Of a stretch of DNA of 64,000 nucleotides, positions 47,804 to 55,893 are shown one piece after another. Location of the stretch: the NCBI GenBank assembly GCA_022360445.1, contig JAKSCV010000068.1:124001-188000 (forward strand), in the 5' to 3' direction. The notes beneath the pieces are model-generated. The model made no database searches, was not told the origin of the DNA, and was given only the letters and a program-made list of their open reading frames with translations. The DNA comes from Gammaproteobacteria bacterium (GTDB lineage: Bacteria; Pseudomonadota; Gammaproteobacteria; UBA5861). The stretch's first letter is position 1; each line of letters opens with the position of its first letter. The position numbers were made by a program, and so were the translations under genes.

Positions 47804-48127
47804 ATGACTGACCGGGTGAGTGCGCATCAGGCGCAAGAACTGCTAGCAGACGAGCCAGTCTGTTTTGTGGATATTCGTGATGCGCAGAGCTACACACGCA
47901 GTCATATTACTGGGGCTATACACCTTGATAATGTGAGCCTCCCCGATTTTCTGGAAAACACTGACAAGGAAGAGCGTGTTATTGTTTACTGTTACCACGG
48001 GATCATGAGCCAATCTGTGGTGGCGGTACTGGCTGAGCATCAGTTTGAAAAAGCATCCAGTTTGGACGGTGGGTTTGCCGCTTGGTTCATGCATTTTCCA
48101 GAGAACTGCTCTGGAGAAGCTCTGTAG
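47804..48127 (+). CDS. glpE: Thiosulfate sulfurtransferase GlpE-like (single-domain rhodanese)
   Basis: 107 residues forming one rhodanese domain. DIRDAQSYTRSHITGAIHL is the CH2A-type entry motif, and the active-site loop CYHGIMS carries the catalytic Cys in the six-residue form typical of GlpE. The C-terminal LDGGFAAW is conserved. It transfers sulfane sulfur to cyanide or protein acceptors. Two bases downstream of gcdH, probably co-transcribed. Confidence 0.9.
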   Translation: MTDRVSAHQAQELLADEPVCFVDIRDAQSYTRSHITGAIHLDNVSLPDFLENTDKEERVIVYCYHGIMSQSVVAVLAEHQFEKASSLDGGFAAWFMHFPENCSGEAL

Positions 48128-48147
48128 TCAGCTTGCGGAGATGCTCA

Positions 48148-48369
48148 GTGAGCAATAATAACTTAACTGAAGAAGAAATCGCGACTATTCGAACCCGCTT
48201 AGGTGAATATAAACTTGAGCATAGAGACCTTGACCAGATTATTTCCAGCTTGTCGGCAACAGCAGGCGTCAATCAACTACAAATTCGGCGGCTAAAAAAA
48301 CGCAAATTAAAGCTAAAAGATATGGTGTCCAAACTGGAAAGTTTATTGATTCCGGATATGGATGCCTGA
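48148..48369 (+). CDS. YdcH family (DUF465) small coiled-coil protein
   Basis: 73 residues from a GTG at 48148, with GGAG seven bases upstream. A helical hairpin of LGEYKLEHRDLDQIIS and LQIRRLKKRKLKLKDMVSKLE matches DUF465, whose KKRKLxLKD segment is diagnostic. Function unknown. The frame is open further upstream through the end of glpE, but those codons do not belong to the family. Confidence 0.8.
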   Translation: MSNNNLTEEEIATIRTRLGEYKLEHRDLDQIISSLSATAGVNQLQIRRLKKRKLKLKDMVSKLESLLIPDMDA

Positions 48370-48380
48370 TGCCCTCATGT

Positions 48381-48764
48381 TCACGAGGCTTTTTCGATGA
48401 CAACCATCGCAACCACATAACTTGCCTCGTCAGATAAGCTGATATGAAAGTGATCAGCTCCTATCTGCTGGGCTTTATCCGCAGCACCTCCCGTTAATGA
48501 AAGAGCAGGTGCGCCTAGCGTATTAGAAACGGTTGCAATTGTGCGGGGGGTTATCCCTTTACCAAATCCTGTTCCAAAAGCCTTTGCAACGGCTTCTTTT
48601 GCCGCAAACCTTGAGGCTAAGAAACGATAAGGTTTTTTCTGAGCACGGTAACTGTCCCATTCTTCCTCAGCCAGAATATGTTTAGCTAAACGGTCACCAT
48701 GGCGTTCGTACATTCTTTGGAAGCGGCGAATGTCGACAATATCAATTCCGGTGCCAAGAATCAT
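48381..48764 (-). CDS. acpS: Holo-[acyl-carrier-protein] synthase
   Basis: Attaches 4'-phosphopantetheine to acyl carrier protein. 127 residues with GTGIDIVDIRRFQ (Mg-binding Asp), RFLASRFAAKEAVAKAFGTG (catalytic-site Glu and Lys), and a C-terminal HISLSDEASYVVAMVVIE. The start overlaps the pdxJ stop by four bases, the standard arrangement. Confidence 0.96.
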   Translation of the reverse strand: MILGTGIDIVDIRRFQRMYERHGDRLAKHILAEEEWDSYRAQKKPYRFLASRFAAKEAVAKAFGTGFGKGITPRTIATVSNTLGAPALSLTGGAADKAQQIGADHFHISLSDEASYVVAMVVIEKAS

Positions 48765-49498
48765 GATTGACGGGCCTCGATCATTAAGCGCTTCATGTTT
48801 TGTACCGACATACTAATCCCGGAAAAAGTGGCATCACTGATCAACGCATGTCCGATATTCAACTCGTGAATGGTTGGAATAGCGGCTATCGGTTGAATAT
48901 TATGGGTGTGTAAACCGTGGCCTGCATTAACGACTAAGCCGCACTCAGCGGCGTGTTTTGCGGCCGCCTGGATCAGTGCAAGCTCGTTTTCTCTCTCCTC
49001 TGTTGAGTGAGCATCAGCATAACGTCCGGTATGGATTTCAACGACGGGTGCACCGCAGCGGACAGCCGCATCAATTTGCTTATAATCGGGATCGATGAAT
49101 AAGGATGTTTGAATCTTTGCTGCCGAAAATGTTTCACACAACGCAGTGATTTCGTTTTCGATTGCTAAAACGTTTAAGCCACCTTCAGTGGTTAACTCTT
49201 CCCGTTTTTCCGGAACGATGCACACATCCCGAGGCTGAACTTTCAGGGCGAAAGCAATCATCTCAGGGGTTGAGGCCACTTCCAGATTGAGCTTGGTTTG
49301 CGTCATTTCGGCAAACCGTTCAACGTCGCAGTCCTGAATATGCCGGCGGTCCTCCCGTAAATGCATGGTGATGCCATCGGCACCGGCGCGTTCGGCTTCC
49401 AGGGCGGCATGGACCGGGTCCGGATAACGTGTTCCACGTGCTTGCCTTAACGTGGCGATATGATCCACATTCACACCAAGAAAAATTGGTTCTCCCAC
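48761..49498 (-). CDS. pdxJ: Pyridoxine 5'-phosphate synthase
   Basis: Last ring-closing step of the DXP-dependent vitamin B6 pathway, condensing 3-amino-2-oxopropyl phosphate with DXP. 245 residues starting FLGVNVDHIATLRQARGTRYPDP, with GADGITMHLREDRRHI, LNLEV, and VNAGHGLHTHNIQPIAAIP. Upstream of acpS on the same strand, and divergent from an acyl-CoA dehydrogenase gene. Confidence 0.97.
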   Translation of the reverse strand: MGEPIFLGVNVDHIATLRQARGTRYPDPVHAALEAERAGADGITMHLREDRRHIQDCDVERFAEMTQTKLNLEVASTPEMIAFALKVQPRDVCIVPEKREELTTEGGLNVLAIENEITALCETFSAAKIQTSLFIDPDYKQIDAAVRCGAPVVEIHTGRYADAHSTEERENELALIQAAAKHAAECGLVVNAGHGLHTHNIQPIAAIPTIHELNIGHALISDATFSGISMSVQNMKRLMIEARQS

Positions 49499-49642
49499 AA
49501 TGTTACTCCCGCGTCATTCAAGTGTATCGGCTTATTTTACAATGGATTTCACTCTAGGATGTGGTTGACATCCCTATAAAGAGCCAATAGCGTTATTGAA
49601 AAATAATGAACTCTTCTAAACTTGAATGGGGTGGAATCACGT

Positions 49643-50794
49643 ATGAATTTTGAATTAACCGAAGAGCAGCAAATGTTGCGCGATAGTGTCCGCAAAATGA
49701 TGGATACGATTGCAACACCCGAGTATATCCGCGAGCATGACGAGCAGGGTTTATTTCCCTATGAAGTCTATGATAAGTGGGTCAAAATGGGGCTGTTGGG
49801 GCTTGCCTTTCCCGAAAAATATGGGGGTGCAGGCGGGGACGTGCTCGACATGGTGATCATCGGCGAAGAGCTAGGGCGCAAAGGCTACGATTTTGTCGGT
49901 GCGTTCGGCATGTCGATCTTCAATGGCCTCAATGTCTTACGTTATGGCACCGAAACGCAAAAAAAAGATTACATTCCCAAAATTATTAATGGGGAAATCC
50001 GCTTATCCATCTCCATGACAGAACCGGACGCCGGTTCGGATGTCGGTGCGATGAGAACAACGGCAGTCAAAGAGGGTAATGAATGGGTCATCAACGGGCA
50101 AAAAGTTTTCTCGACAGCGGCTGATAGCGACAACAACATCATCAGCCTGTATGTTAAAACAGACCCAGGCGTACACCACAGCAAAGGGGTGACGCTGTTT
50201 CTTGTCCCCAAAGATACACCGGGTGTCACGATTCGCAAACTCAACACTTTGGGCCGGCGAATGTTGGGCACGAACGAAATCTTTTTCGACAACGTCCGCA
50301 TTCCAGATAATCATCGGATTGGTGACGTGAATAAGGGCTGGAAATGTTTATTATCAGGCCTGCAATTTGAACGCTTAGTGACCATCGCCGGTTATGCGGG
50401 CAATGCTCAGACAGTTGTTGACGATGCATTGGCTTATGCCAAAGAGCGCAAGCAGTTTGGCCGATCGATTGGTGAGTTTCAGGCGATTGCTCACATGCTG
50501 GCCGACATGCAAACTCAGGTTTCTGCCGCACGGATGCTGATGCTCAATGCCGCCGTCAAAACGGCAAAGGGAGAAGATGCGTTGATGGAAATTTCTCAGG
50601 CCAAGCTGTTCGGCTCCGAAACGTTTGCGAACGTTGCGAATCAGGGCATGCAGATTATGGGGGGCTACTCCTACATGATGGAATTTCCAATGCAGCGTCA
50701 TTACCGGGATGCTCGCAGTACAACGATAACGGCAGGCACCTCCCAGATGCAGCGGAATGTCATCGCAAATCTAATGGGCTTAAAAGTCAAGTAA
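49643..50794 (+). CDS. Acyl-CoA dehydrogenase, isovaleryl-/long-chain-like active site
   Basis: 383 residues from the ATG at 49643, preceded by a GGTGG. Helical N-terminus, the beta domain with SMTEPDAGSDVGAMRT, and RKQFGRSIGEFQ. At the usual catalytic position it has ITAGTSQMQ, i.e. Ala in place of Glu. However, FERLV (in LSGLQFERLVTIAG) supplies a Glu where isovaleryl- and long-chain acyl-CoA dehydrogenases have theirs. A branched or long acyl-CoA substrate is therefore plausible. It is followed 67 bases later by another acyl-CoA dehydrogenase. Confidence 0.85.
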   Translation: MNFELTEEQQMLRDSVRKMMDTIATPEYIREHDEQGLFPYEVYDKWVKMGLLGLAFPEKYGGAGGDVLDMVIIGEELGRKGYDFVGAFGMSIFNGLNVLRYGTETQKKDYIPKIINGEIRLSISMTEPDAGSDVGAMRTTAVKEGNEWVINGQKVFSTAADSDNNIISLYVKTDPGVHHSKGVTLFLVPKDTPGVTIRKLNTLGRRMLGTNEIFFDNVRIPDNHRIGDVNKGWKCLLSGLQFERLVTIAGYAGNAQTVVDDALAYAKERKQFGRSIGEFQAIAHMLADMQTQVSAARMLMLNAAVKTAKGEDALMEISQAKLFGSETFANVANQGMQIMGGYSYMMEFPMQRHYRDARSTTITAGTSQMQRNVIANLMGLKVK

Positions 50795-50861
50795 ACACCC
50801 AGTGTTCGTCATAATTGGGTGTGAACCCGAATACAAATATTAACAATAGGAAGGTTAACGC

Positions 50862-52010
50862 ATGTTTGAATTGAATGAGCAGCAATGCTCAATGCGGGAC
50901 GCAGCGAGAAAACTGGCGCAAACAGAGTTTAAGGATAAAGCTCATATCTGGGATGACACAGGTGATTTTCCCTATGAAAATCACGCCCGGTTGAAGGAAC
51001 TGGGCTATCTTGGGCTAAGCATTGATGAAAAGTACGGTGGCAGTGGTCTGGGCATGGTCGATACCTACCTAGTCGTTGAAGAAATTGCAAAAGTTTGCAT
51101 GACGACTGCACTGCTCGTACACGACCAAAATGTGATTCCTGGTATCATCGCGCGTTGTGCCTCGGAAGACATCAAGGAAAAGTATTTAAAACGCGTCGCG
51201 CAGGGAGAGCTTCACTGCTCCATTTGCTGGACAGAACCAGAAGCCGGTTCTGATGCAACCGCACTACGAACAACGGCTGTTCGTGATGGGGGTGACTATA
51301 TTATCAATGGTCAAAAAGTATTTACCAGCTTTGGTGATCATGCGGACATGCATTTTGTCTATGCCCGTTTTGGGGAATCAAAAGGTGCAAAAGGCATTGG
51401 TGTTCTGCTGATGGATGCTAAAAGTGAAGGCATCACCGTCCAGACATTACCTAAAAAAATGGGCACACGCGGGTGTCACGAGTGTGAGATCTTTTTTGAT
51501 AACGTGCGAGTACCAGTAGAAAATGTGGTCATAGAAGGTGACCCGAAAAGCTCAGCCGGATTTGTTAAGCCTTTAATGGTGTACAACGGCACCCGCGTAG
51601 GCATGGGCGTGATGGCACTGGGGGTTGCAGAGGGGGCTTTTGATTTGGCCCGTGACTATATGAAAACCCGTAAGCAGTTTGGTCAGCGGCTGGCCGACAT
51701 GCAGGGTTTACAGTGGATGATGGCCGACATGGCGATCCAAATTGAGTCTGCCCGCCTGCTTTGCTACCAGGCGTTGGCATTATTTGATCAGGGAGCACCT
51801 AACCCTTATTTATCATCCATTGCTAAAGTTCAGGCGACAGAAATGGCGCAGAAAGTTGTTCACGACTGCCAGCAAATGTTTGGTGGTTATGGCTATTTTG
51901 GTATTAACCCCATTGAGCGTATGGTAAGAGATGTACGCATGCTGACAATCACAGGTGGCACAACCCAGGTTCAGAAAAACAGTATTGCCCGACATATCTT
52001 TTCAAACTAG
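50862..52010 (+). CDS. Acyl-CoA dehydrogenase family protein lacking both usual catalytic glutamates
   Basis: 382 residues, well preceded by AGGAAGG. FAD/CoA motifs are intact: CWTEPEAGSDATALRT, KKMGTRGCHECEIFFDNVRVP, TRKQFGQRLADMQ and FGGYGYFGINPIERMVRD. At the standard catalytic position it reads ITGGTTQVQ (Gly, not Glu), and at the alternative position YNGTRVGMG (Thr, not Glu). Some cyclic or branched acyl-CoA dehydrogenases use Asp or other bases, so it may handle an unusual substrate. It probably forms an operon with the preceding dehydrogenase. Confidence 0.82.
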   Translation: MFELNEQQCSMRDAARKLAQTEFKDKAHIWDDTGDFPYENHARLKELGYLGLSIDEKYGGSGLGMVDTYLVVEEIAKVCMTTALLVHDQNVIPGIIARCASEDIKEKYLKRVAQGELHCSICWTEPEAGSDATALRTTAVRDGGDYIINGQKVFTSFGDHADMHFVYARFGESKGAKGIGVLLMDAKSEGITVQTLPKKMGTRGCHECEIFFDNVRVPVENVVIEGDPKSSAGFVKPLMVYNGTRVGMGVMALGVAEGAFDLARDYMKTRKQFGQRLADMQGLQWMMADMAIQIESARLLCYQALALFDQGAPNPYLSSIAKVQATEMAQKVVHDCQQMFGGYGYFGINPIERMVRDVRMLTITGGTTQVQKNSIARHIFSN

Positions 52011-52048
52011 AGTCTGATGCTGACTATTCTATTGATGTAACGTGAAAT

Positions 52049-52076
52049 AAAAAGGCCGATTTTCACCGGCCTTTTT
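52049..52076. terminator. Bidirectional terminator
   Basis: AAAGGCCG (52051-52058) pairs with CGGCCTTT (52067-52074) around an 8-nt loop, with As before and Ts after. It lies between the convergent acyl-CoA dehydrogenase and PuuD-like genes and serves both strands. Confidence 0.88.
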
Positions 52077-52098
52077 ACGTTGGATACTCTTGTTTTTG

Positions 52099-52758
52099 TT
52101 ATACAAACTGAAGCAGTAATAAAAAAACGATGGTTAAACCAATACTTGAGTGGATGACGCCTTTTACTGTTGTCAGAATACTCAGTTTTCCAAAGATTGC
52201 GTTCAATTCCAGCGCAGCAATGAGTAAAAGAGAGATAATTAATCCGGTGCTAAGCGTACCTGTCGCTGCATTTTGAGCAACAAGATCTCCCGCCCCACCC
52301 GTGCCATGGAATGACCCCAACATGCCCAGCAGCATAGGGGCTGAAAACAGCGTATTAGTCCGGGAAGCCAATAACGCTTTAGGTGCGGCAGCGGCGGCAT
52401 CTCCGCTGACAATGCCGCAAACAATCTTCTGATTCGGCCAGATAATGAGCCAGACATTCAAAAACATCAATGTACCCATTAACGCACCAATCGTGAGATA
52501 GGCATCAATCCCATGCGCTGAATAGACAATCGAAAGTAGTCCAACGCCTGTGATAAATGTAAACATGGCCCCCCAGCGGAACCACCACAAGGCACGGGGA
52601 GCTAACTTCTTGGTGGCGTCTGCTTTTGCAGATGCCTCCGCTTCCTTGAAATATTCCCCTTGGACAAAGTTAAAGTAATAGAGAAGACCAATCCAGGTAA
52701 TCCCAAACAGAACGTGAAGCCATCTTAATAATAAATCACCAGTAATAAAGCTACTCAT
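52099..52758 (-). CDS. PuuD-like (urate hydroxylase membrane domain) integral membrane protein
   Basis: 219 residues with about six transmembrane segments. The start, LLLRWLHVLFGITWIGLLYYFNFVQ, and LWWFRWGAMFTFITGVGLL match the membrane domain of PuuD-type proteins. The C-terminal cytochrome c domain of true urate hydroxylase is missing: the protein ends in the last helix and has no CxxCH. It may therefore be a membrane/haem-binding protein of unknown activity. A start at 52758 with AAAGGAA upstream is sound. Confidence 0.7.
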   Translation of the reverse strand: MSSFITGDLLLRWLHVLFGITWIGLLYYFNFVQGEYFKEAEASAKADATKKLAPRALWWFRWGAMFTFITGVGLLSIVYSAHGIDAYLTIGALMGTLMFLNVWLIIWPNQKIVCGIVSGDAAAAAPKALLASRTNTLFSAPMLLGMLGSFHGTGGAGDLVAQNAATGTLSTGLIISLLLIAALELNAIFGKLSILTTVKGVIHSSIGLTIVFLLLLQFV

Positions 52759-52879
52759 TTTGAGTTTCCTTTCCAGTTTATAGTTATGACCCCTGTTGGG
52801 GCGGTTTTCGAGATAGAATCTCGCATATCATTGTACCAATTCATGATAGTTATTAAATAATATTGATCTGGAGGGGGAT

Positions 52880-53680
52880 ATGGCAATGCATAAAAAAACG
52901 CGTGGGGGAGGTGACGATGGCCAAATATGCACAGATGCGCAAGGCAGTATCTATCGTATCGGCTTTGCCCGGCCTTCTAAATACAATGGCTTCAGCCCAA
53001 GTATGTTACAACAGCTGGCAGAAGCCTATACGGAACTTGAACGTAATGAGCGGTACCGGGTGGGAGTGATTTATGGGATCGGTGATCATTTTTGTGCGGG
53101 ATTGGATTTGAGCAAAACTAAGCTTGATACCGATTTGTTTCCACCTGATTGTGTCGATCCTTTCAATCTACGACCACCTTACCGGCGAAAACCACTTCTA
53201 GCGGCTGTTCAGGGGGTGTGTTACACCCTAGGTGTGGAACTGGCGTTAGCAGCCGATATTGTTGTGGCCGCCAGAAATACGCGATTTTCCCAACTCGAAG
53301 TTAAGCGAGGGGTCATGGCCTTTGGAGGTGCTACCATCCGCATGATCGAACGAGCAGGGTGGGGCAATGCCATGCGCTACTTGCTCACAGGTGATGAGTG
53401 GGACGCTGAAACGTCACTTAAATACGGCTTTATTCAAGAAATTGTGGACACAGGGCAGCAGCTCGAAAGGATCATGGAATTGGCAGAGCTTATCGCTTGC
53501 CAGGCACCATTGGCCGTTCAGGCCATGATTGAGTCGGCGCGTATTGCGCAAGTTGAAGGCCAAGCTGCAGCGGTATTGAACTTTCAGGCGCAAATGAATC
53601 GATTGCAAGCCAGCGAAGATTATCAGGAAGGCATTAACTCCTTCCTTGAACGTCGGGATGGTGTTTTTATAGGGCGATGA
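52880..53680 (+). CDS. Enoyl-CoA hydratase/isomerase (crotonase) family protein
   Basis: 266 residues. The crotonase core starts at SIYRIGFARPSKYNGFSPSM and includes the oxyanion-hole motif HFCAGLDL and both expected Glu positions (LGVELALAAD and FSQLEVKRG). The N-terminal 25 residues (MAMHKKTRGGGDDGQI...) look unnatural. In the neighbouring frame an ATG at 52918, with a strong GGGAGGTGACG before it, reads MAKYAQMRK, which resembles a normal family N-terminus. A one-base shift near 52935-52945 may have disconnected it. The upstream ATG at 52880, with its own GGAGG, keeps the core readable. Confidence 0.8.
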   Translation: MAMHKKTRGGGDDGQICTDAQGSIYRIGFARPSKYNGFSPSMLQQLAEAYTELERNERYRVGVIYGIGDHFCAGLDLSKTKLDTDLFPPDCVDPFNLRPPYRRKPLLAAVQGVCYTLGVELALAADIVVAARNTRFSQLEVKRGVMAFGGATIRMIERAGWGNAMRYLLTGDEWDAETSLKYGFIQEIVDTGQQLERIMELAELIACQAPLAVQAMIESARIAQVEGQAAAVLNFQAQMNRLQASEDYQEGINSFLERRDGVFIGR

Positions 53681-53848
53681 GTCACACGCGACGGTATGGA
53701 TTGGTGGTATGTCTTATCGCAAATTTGCGTTACCCTATCAAAGTTTTGTTTGGCAGTGGACGCAAATGTCTATCGAATACAAACCCGTTTTGGGGCGAGA
53801 TGACCAAGAAAACGATTTCATTACTTTATTGATTTTGGAGAGGAAAAA

Positions 53849-54772
53849 ATGTCTGACAACATGCTAGAAGGCAAAGTTGCTATCGTGACAGGTTCCGGCC
53901 GTGGCATCGGTCGTGGTATCGCATTGGAAATGGCAAAAGAAGGGGCTAAAGTCGTCGTTAACGATATAGGCGGCTCAGTTTCTGGTGAGGGCTCTGATGC
54001 AACGCCTGCGGAGGAAGTTGTTGCAGAGATCCGAGCGATGGGCGGTGAGGCAGTGACCAACACGGATAGTGTCTCAAGTTGGGACAGCGCTGAGAAAATT
54101 ATTCAATGTGCACTCGATAATTTTGGTCGAGTTGACGCTGTTGTCAACAATGCCGGTATTCTACGCGACAGAATCTTCCACAAAATGTCGGAAGAGGAGT
54201 TTGAGTCCGTATTGTCTGTTCACTTGAAAGGTGCGTTTTTCGTGTCCCGTGCAGCCATTGCGCATTTTAGAAAACAAGACAGCGGGAGTTTTGTTCACTT
54301 TACTTCAACATCTGGTCTGATTGGTGGCCGCGGACAGGTTAACTATGGTGCAGCCAAAGCAGGGATCATGTCACTTTCCCGCAATATTGCCATGGAAATG
54401 GATATGATGAATGCCAATATTAACTCAAATTGTATTGCGCCTTTTGCCTGGAGCCGCATGATTGGCACTATTCCTTCCAATACGCCAGAGGAACAAGCAC
54501 GTTTGGAAAAACTCAAAGAGATGAAGCCAGAAAAAATTGCACCTGTTGTGGCTTATCTCGCCAGTGATGCTGGTCGGAAAGTGTCAGGGCAGATTTTTGC
54601 AATTCGAGCCAACGAGATCTTCTTGATGAGTCAACCGCGCCCTGTTCGCAGTGCCCATTCCGAACATGGCTGGACGGCTAAGAAAGTGGGTGAGCGCGCC
54701 ATGGCCGCTTTCGAAGGCAACTTCACACCGCTGGAGCGTTCCAACGACGTTTTTTCTTGGGACCCTATCTAA
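53849..54772 (+). CDS. SDR family protein, 17-beta-HSD4 / (3R)-hydroxyacyl-CoA dehydrogenase-like
   Basis: 307 residues with GSGRGIGRG near the N-terminus, the long VVVNDIGGSVSGEGSD loop typical of the multifunctional-enzyme-2 SDR branch, NNAGILRD, catalytic Ser in TSTSGL and YGAAK. The C-terminal extension after the SDR core is common in this group. A 3-hydroxyacyl-CoA, possibly of a steroid or branched acid, is the likely substrate given the acyl-CoA genes upstream. GGAGAGG precedes the ATG, and a terminator follows. Confidence 0.83.
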   Translation: MSDNMLEGKVAIVTGSGRGIGRGIALEMAKEGAKVVVNDIGGSVSGEGSDATPAEEVVAEIRAMGGEAVTNTDSVSSWDSAEKIIQCALDNFGRVDAVVNNAGILRDRIFHKMSEEEFESVLSVHLKGAFFVSRAAIAHFRKQDSGSFVHFTSTSGLIGGRGQVNYGAAKAGIMSLSRNIAMEMDMMNANINSNCIAPFAWSRMIGTIPSNTPEEQARLEKLKEMKPEKIAPVVAYLASDAGRKVSGQIFAIRANEIFLMSQPRPVRSAHSEHGWTAKKVGERAMAAFEGNFTPLERSNDVFSWDPI

Positions 54773-54785
54773 GTTTGTCATAATG

Positions 54786-54816
54786 AAGAGCCCCATGCTT
54801 TGAGATGGGGCTCTTT
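54786..54816 (+). terminator. Terminator after the SDR gene
   Basis: AAGAGCCCCAT (54786-54796) and ATGGGGCTCTT (54805-54815) form an 11-bp perfect stem with an 8-nt loop; the T-run is short. Confidence 0.8.
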
Positions 54817-54863
54817 GCCCTCTATCCTGTTCACTCGATCAGCTGACTCTTAACATCGCACCA

Positions 54864-54938
54864 ACCTAACGCCTCGCATCAGCGGCCTCACAAGGCGCGT
54901 AGCGACTTGTGAGGTCCTGCTGCATGCCCTTGTTAGGC
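54864..54938 (-). repeat. attC site 1 of a gene cassette (integron recombination site)
   Basis: 75 bp. Outer boxes on the minus strand are R'' GCCTAAC (54938-54932) and R' GTTAGGT (54870-54864). Inner pairing is CCTCACAAG (54886-54894) with CTTGTGAGG (54906-54914) around a GC-rich loop. GCATCAGC (54876-54883) pairs with GCTGCATGC (54919-54927), leaving one extra base on the right-hand side. In known attC sites the extrahelical base lies in the L'' half, so this site reads on the minus strand. The predicted crossover is between 54870 and 54869. Confidence 0.85.
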
Positions 54939-55307
54939 CCACCTCTGTACGGCTTCAGCGGTGTCGCTGGGATTAGTGTTAAAACATATTTTTGCATTTG
55001 GAGCGGTTTCATGGACCGCGTTCACGAGTCGTTCAAAAACAATAAAATGCTCATCGACTGTACGAACACCGGCACCTATCAGCACACAGTCATAGTTTTC
55101 CTGGTTCAATTTTTCTTTAACGACATCAAATGCTGTCTCTGCATCATCAATAAAAAGGAGATTAGCGTCGTATCCAAGATCGTTTAGATTGCTTCTGTCA
55201 GCTTCCAGTGCTGCGGTTAATTTTTCGGGAGTGAGGCCAGGCCACTTGCTGTAGTCAACCACCATAGGATTCCAACCGATTAGTATTACTCTTGTTTTCG
55301 TATTCAT
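54933..55307 (-). CDS. Cassette 1 gene: conserved small protein, Rossmann/flavodoxin-like, function unknown
   Basis: 124 residues with an excellent AGGAGGAG a few bases before the ATG. It starts TRVILIGWNPMVVDYS and alternates strands and helices (DANLLFIDDAE, YDCVLIGAGVRT, AKICFNTNPSD), suggesting a small alpha/beta fold related to receiver or flavodoxin-like domains. It has no catalytic motif I can name. It is in sense orientation within its cassette, and its TAA stop is embedded in the attC R'' box, a very compact arrangement usual for integron cassettes. Confidence 0.8.
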   Translation of the reverse strand: MNTKTRVILIGWNPMVVDYSKWPGLTPEKLTAALEADRSNLNDLGYDANLLFIDDAETAFDVVKEKLNQENYDCVLIGAGVRTVDEHFIVFERLVNAVHETAPNAKICFNTNPSDTAEAVQRWA

Positions 55308-55349
55308 TTCTCCTCCTTTACTTAGGTTTTATGACAGCCCATTCTTGGG

Positions 55350-55421
55350 GCCTAACGCCCAGCTAAGGGGCTGGTTTGGAGCGCAGCGGAAAACCAGTCA
55401 CGCTTGAGCTGCTTGTTAGCA
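55350..55421 (-). repeat. attC site 2 of a gene cassette
   Basis: 72 bp. On the minus strand R'' is TGCTAAC (55421-55415, first base off consensus) and R' is GTTAGGC (55356-55350). Inner arms CTGGTTT (55371-55377) and AAACCAG (55392-55398) flank an AGCGCAGCG-type loop. AGCTAAG pairs with CTTGAGCT with one extra base on the same side as in site 1. R'' of each site is complementary to the first bases of its own cassette (TTAGCA, TTAGGC), exactly as cassette structure demands. Confidence 0.87.
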
Positions 55422-55440
55422 CTTTGTGACCGATTATAAT
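55413..55440 (+). promoter_or_regulatory. Promoter of the cassette 2 operon, overlapping attC site 2
   Basis: TTGTTA (55413-55418), 16-bp spacer, TATAAT (55435-55440). The -35 hexamer overlaps the attC R'' box, which stays with the cassette after excision, so the promoter would travel with it. Confidence 0.6.
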
Positions 55441-55457
55441 GTAAAGCAAACTTGACA
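55440..55457. promoter_or_regulatory. Operator 1 for the cassette XRE regulator (putative)
   Basis: TGTAAAG-CAAA-CTTGACA, an imperfect dyad (6 of 7 positions) starting at the last base of the -10 hexamer. Confidence 0.55.
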
Positions 55458-55483
55458 TGCTGCATATTCCTAGCTACGGTGAG

Positions 55484-55501
55484 TGTAAAGCATACTTTAC
55501 A
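55484..55501. promoter_or_regulatory. Operator 2 for the cassette XRE regulator (putative)
   Basis: TGTAAAG-CATA-CTTTACA, a perfect 7-bp dyad with the same half site as operator 1, 44 bp downstream of it and just before the ribosome-binding site. Confidence 0.6.
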
Positions 55502-55515
55502 TCAAGGGGCTCTCT

Positions 55516-55893
55516 ATGTTGAACACAAAAAAGTACTTTATTGAATTTGGTCTTAGTATGGTTTTATACACTATAGCCATTTTCTTTAGCATTTCATTCC
55601 TTGCGAATAATCCAGATACTCCTTGGCGTATCTGGATATCCGTCTTACCAGTACTACCTGCAATATTGGCTACCATCGCTTTTATTAGAGCACTTAATAA
55701 ACTAGATGAGTTACAACAAAAAATTCAGTTGACGAGCTTCGCGATCAGTTTTGCCGCGGTGGGTCTCGCAACCTTTACCTATGGTTTTCTTGAAAATGTA
55801 GGCTTTCCGCATATCCCCTATGTATGGGTATTCCCATTTATGATTGCTACATGGGACACAACAATTTTCATTGTAGCTAGAGTGTATAAATGA
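55516..55893 (+). CDS. Cassette 2 gene A: four-helix membrane protein of unknown function
   Basis: 125 residues with about four transmembrane helices (near 11-31, 39-58, 72-92, 100-121) and a short charged loop LNKLDELQQKIQL. It overlaps the next gene, an XRE regulator, by four bases (ATGA). Membrane-protein/XRE pairs of this type are widespread, but the function is unknown to me. The operon runs opposite to the cassette orientation and uses its own promoter. The AAGGGG upstream supports the ATG. Confidence 0.75.
   Translation: MLNTKKYFIEFGLSMVLYTIAIFFSISFLANNPDTPWRIWISVLPVLPAILATIAFIRALNKLDELQQKIQLTSFAISFAAVGLATFTYGFLENVGFPHIPYVWVFPFMIATWDTTIFIVARVYK

Noticed and set aside
54773-54863. Further cassette or integrase to the left of attC site 1
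   Set aside because: Only a terminator and short unstructured sequence are present, directly after a chromosomal SDR gene.
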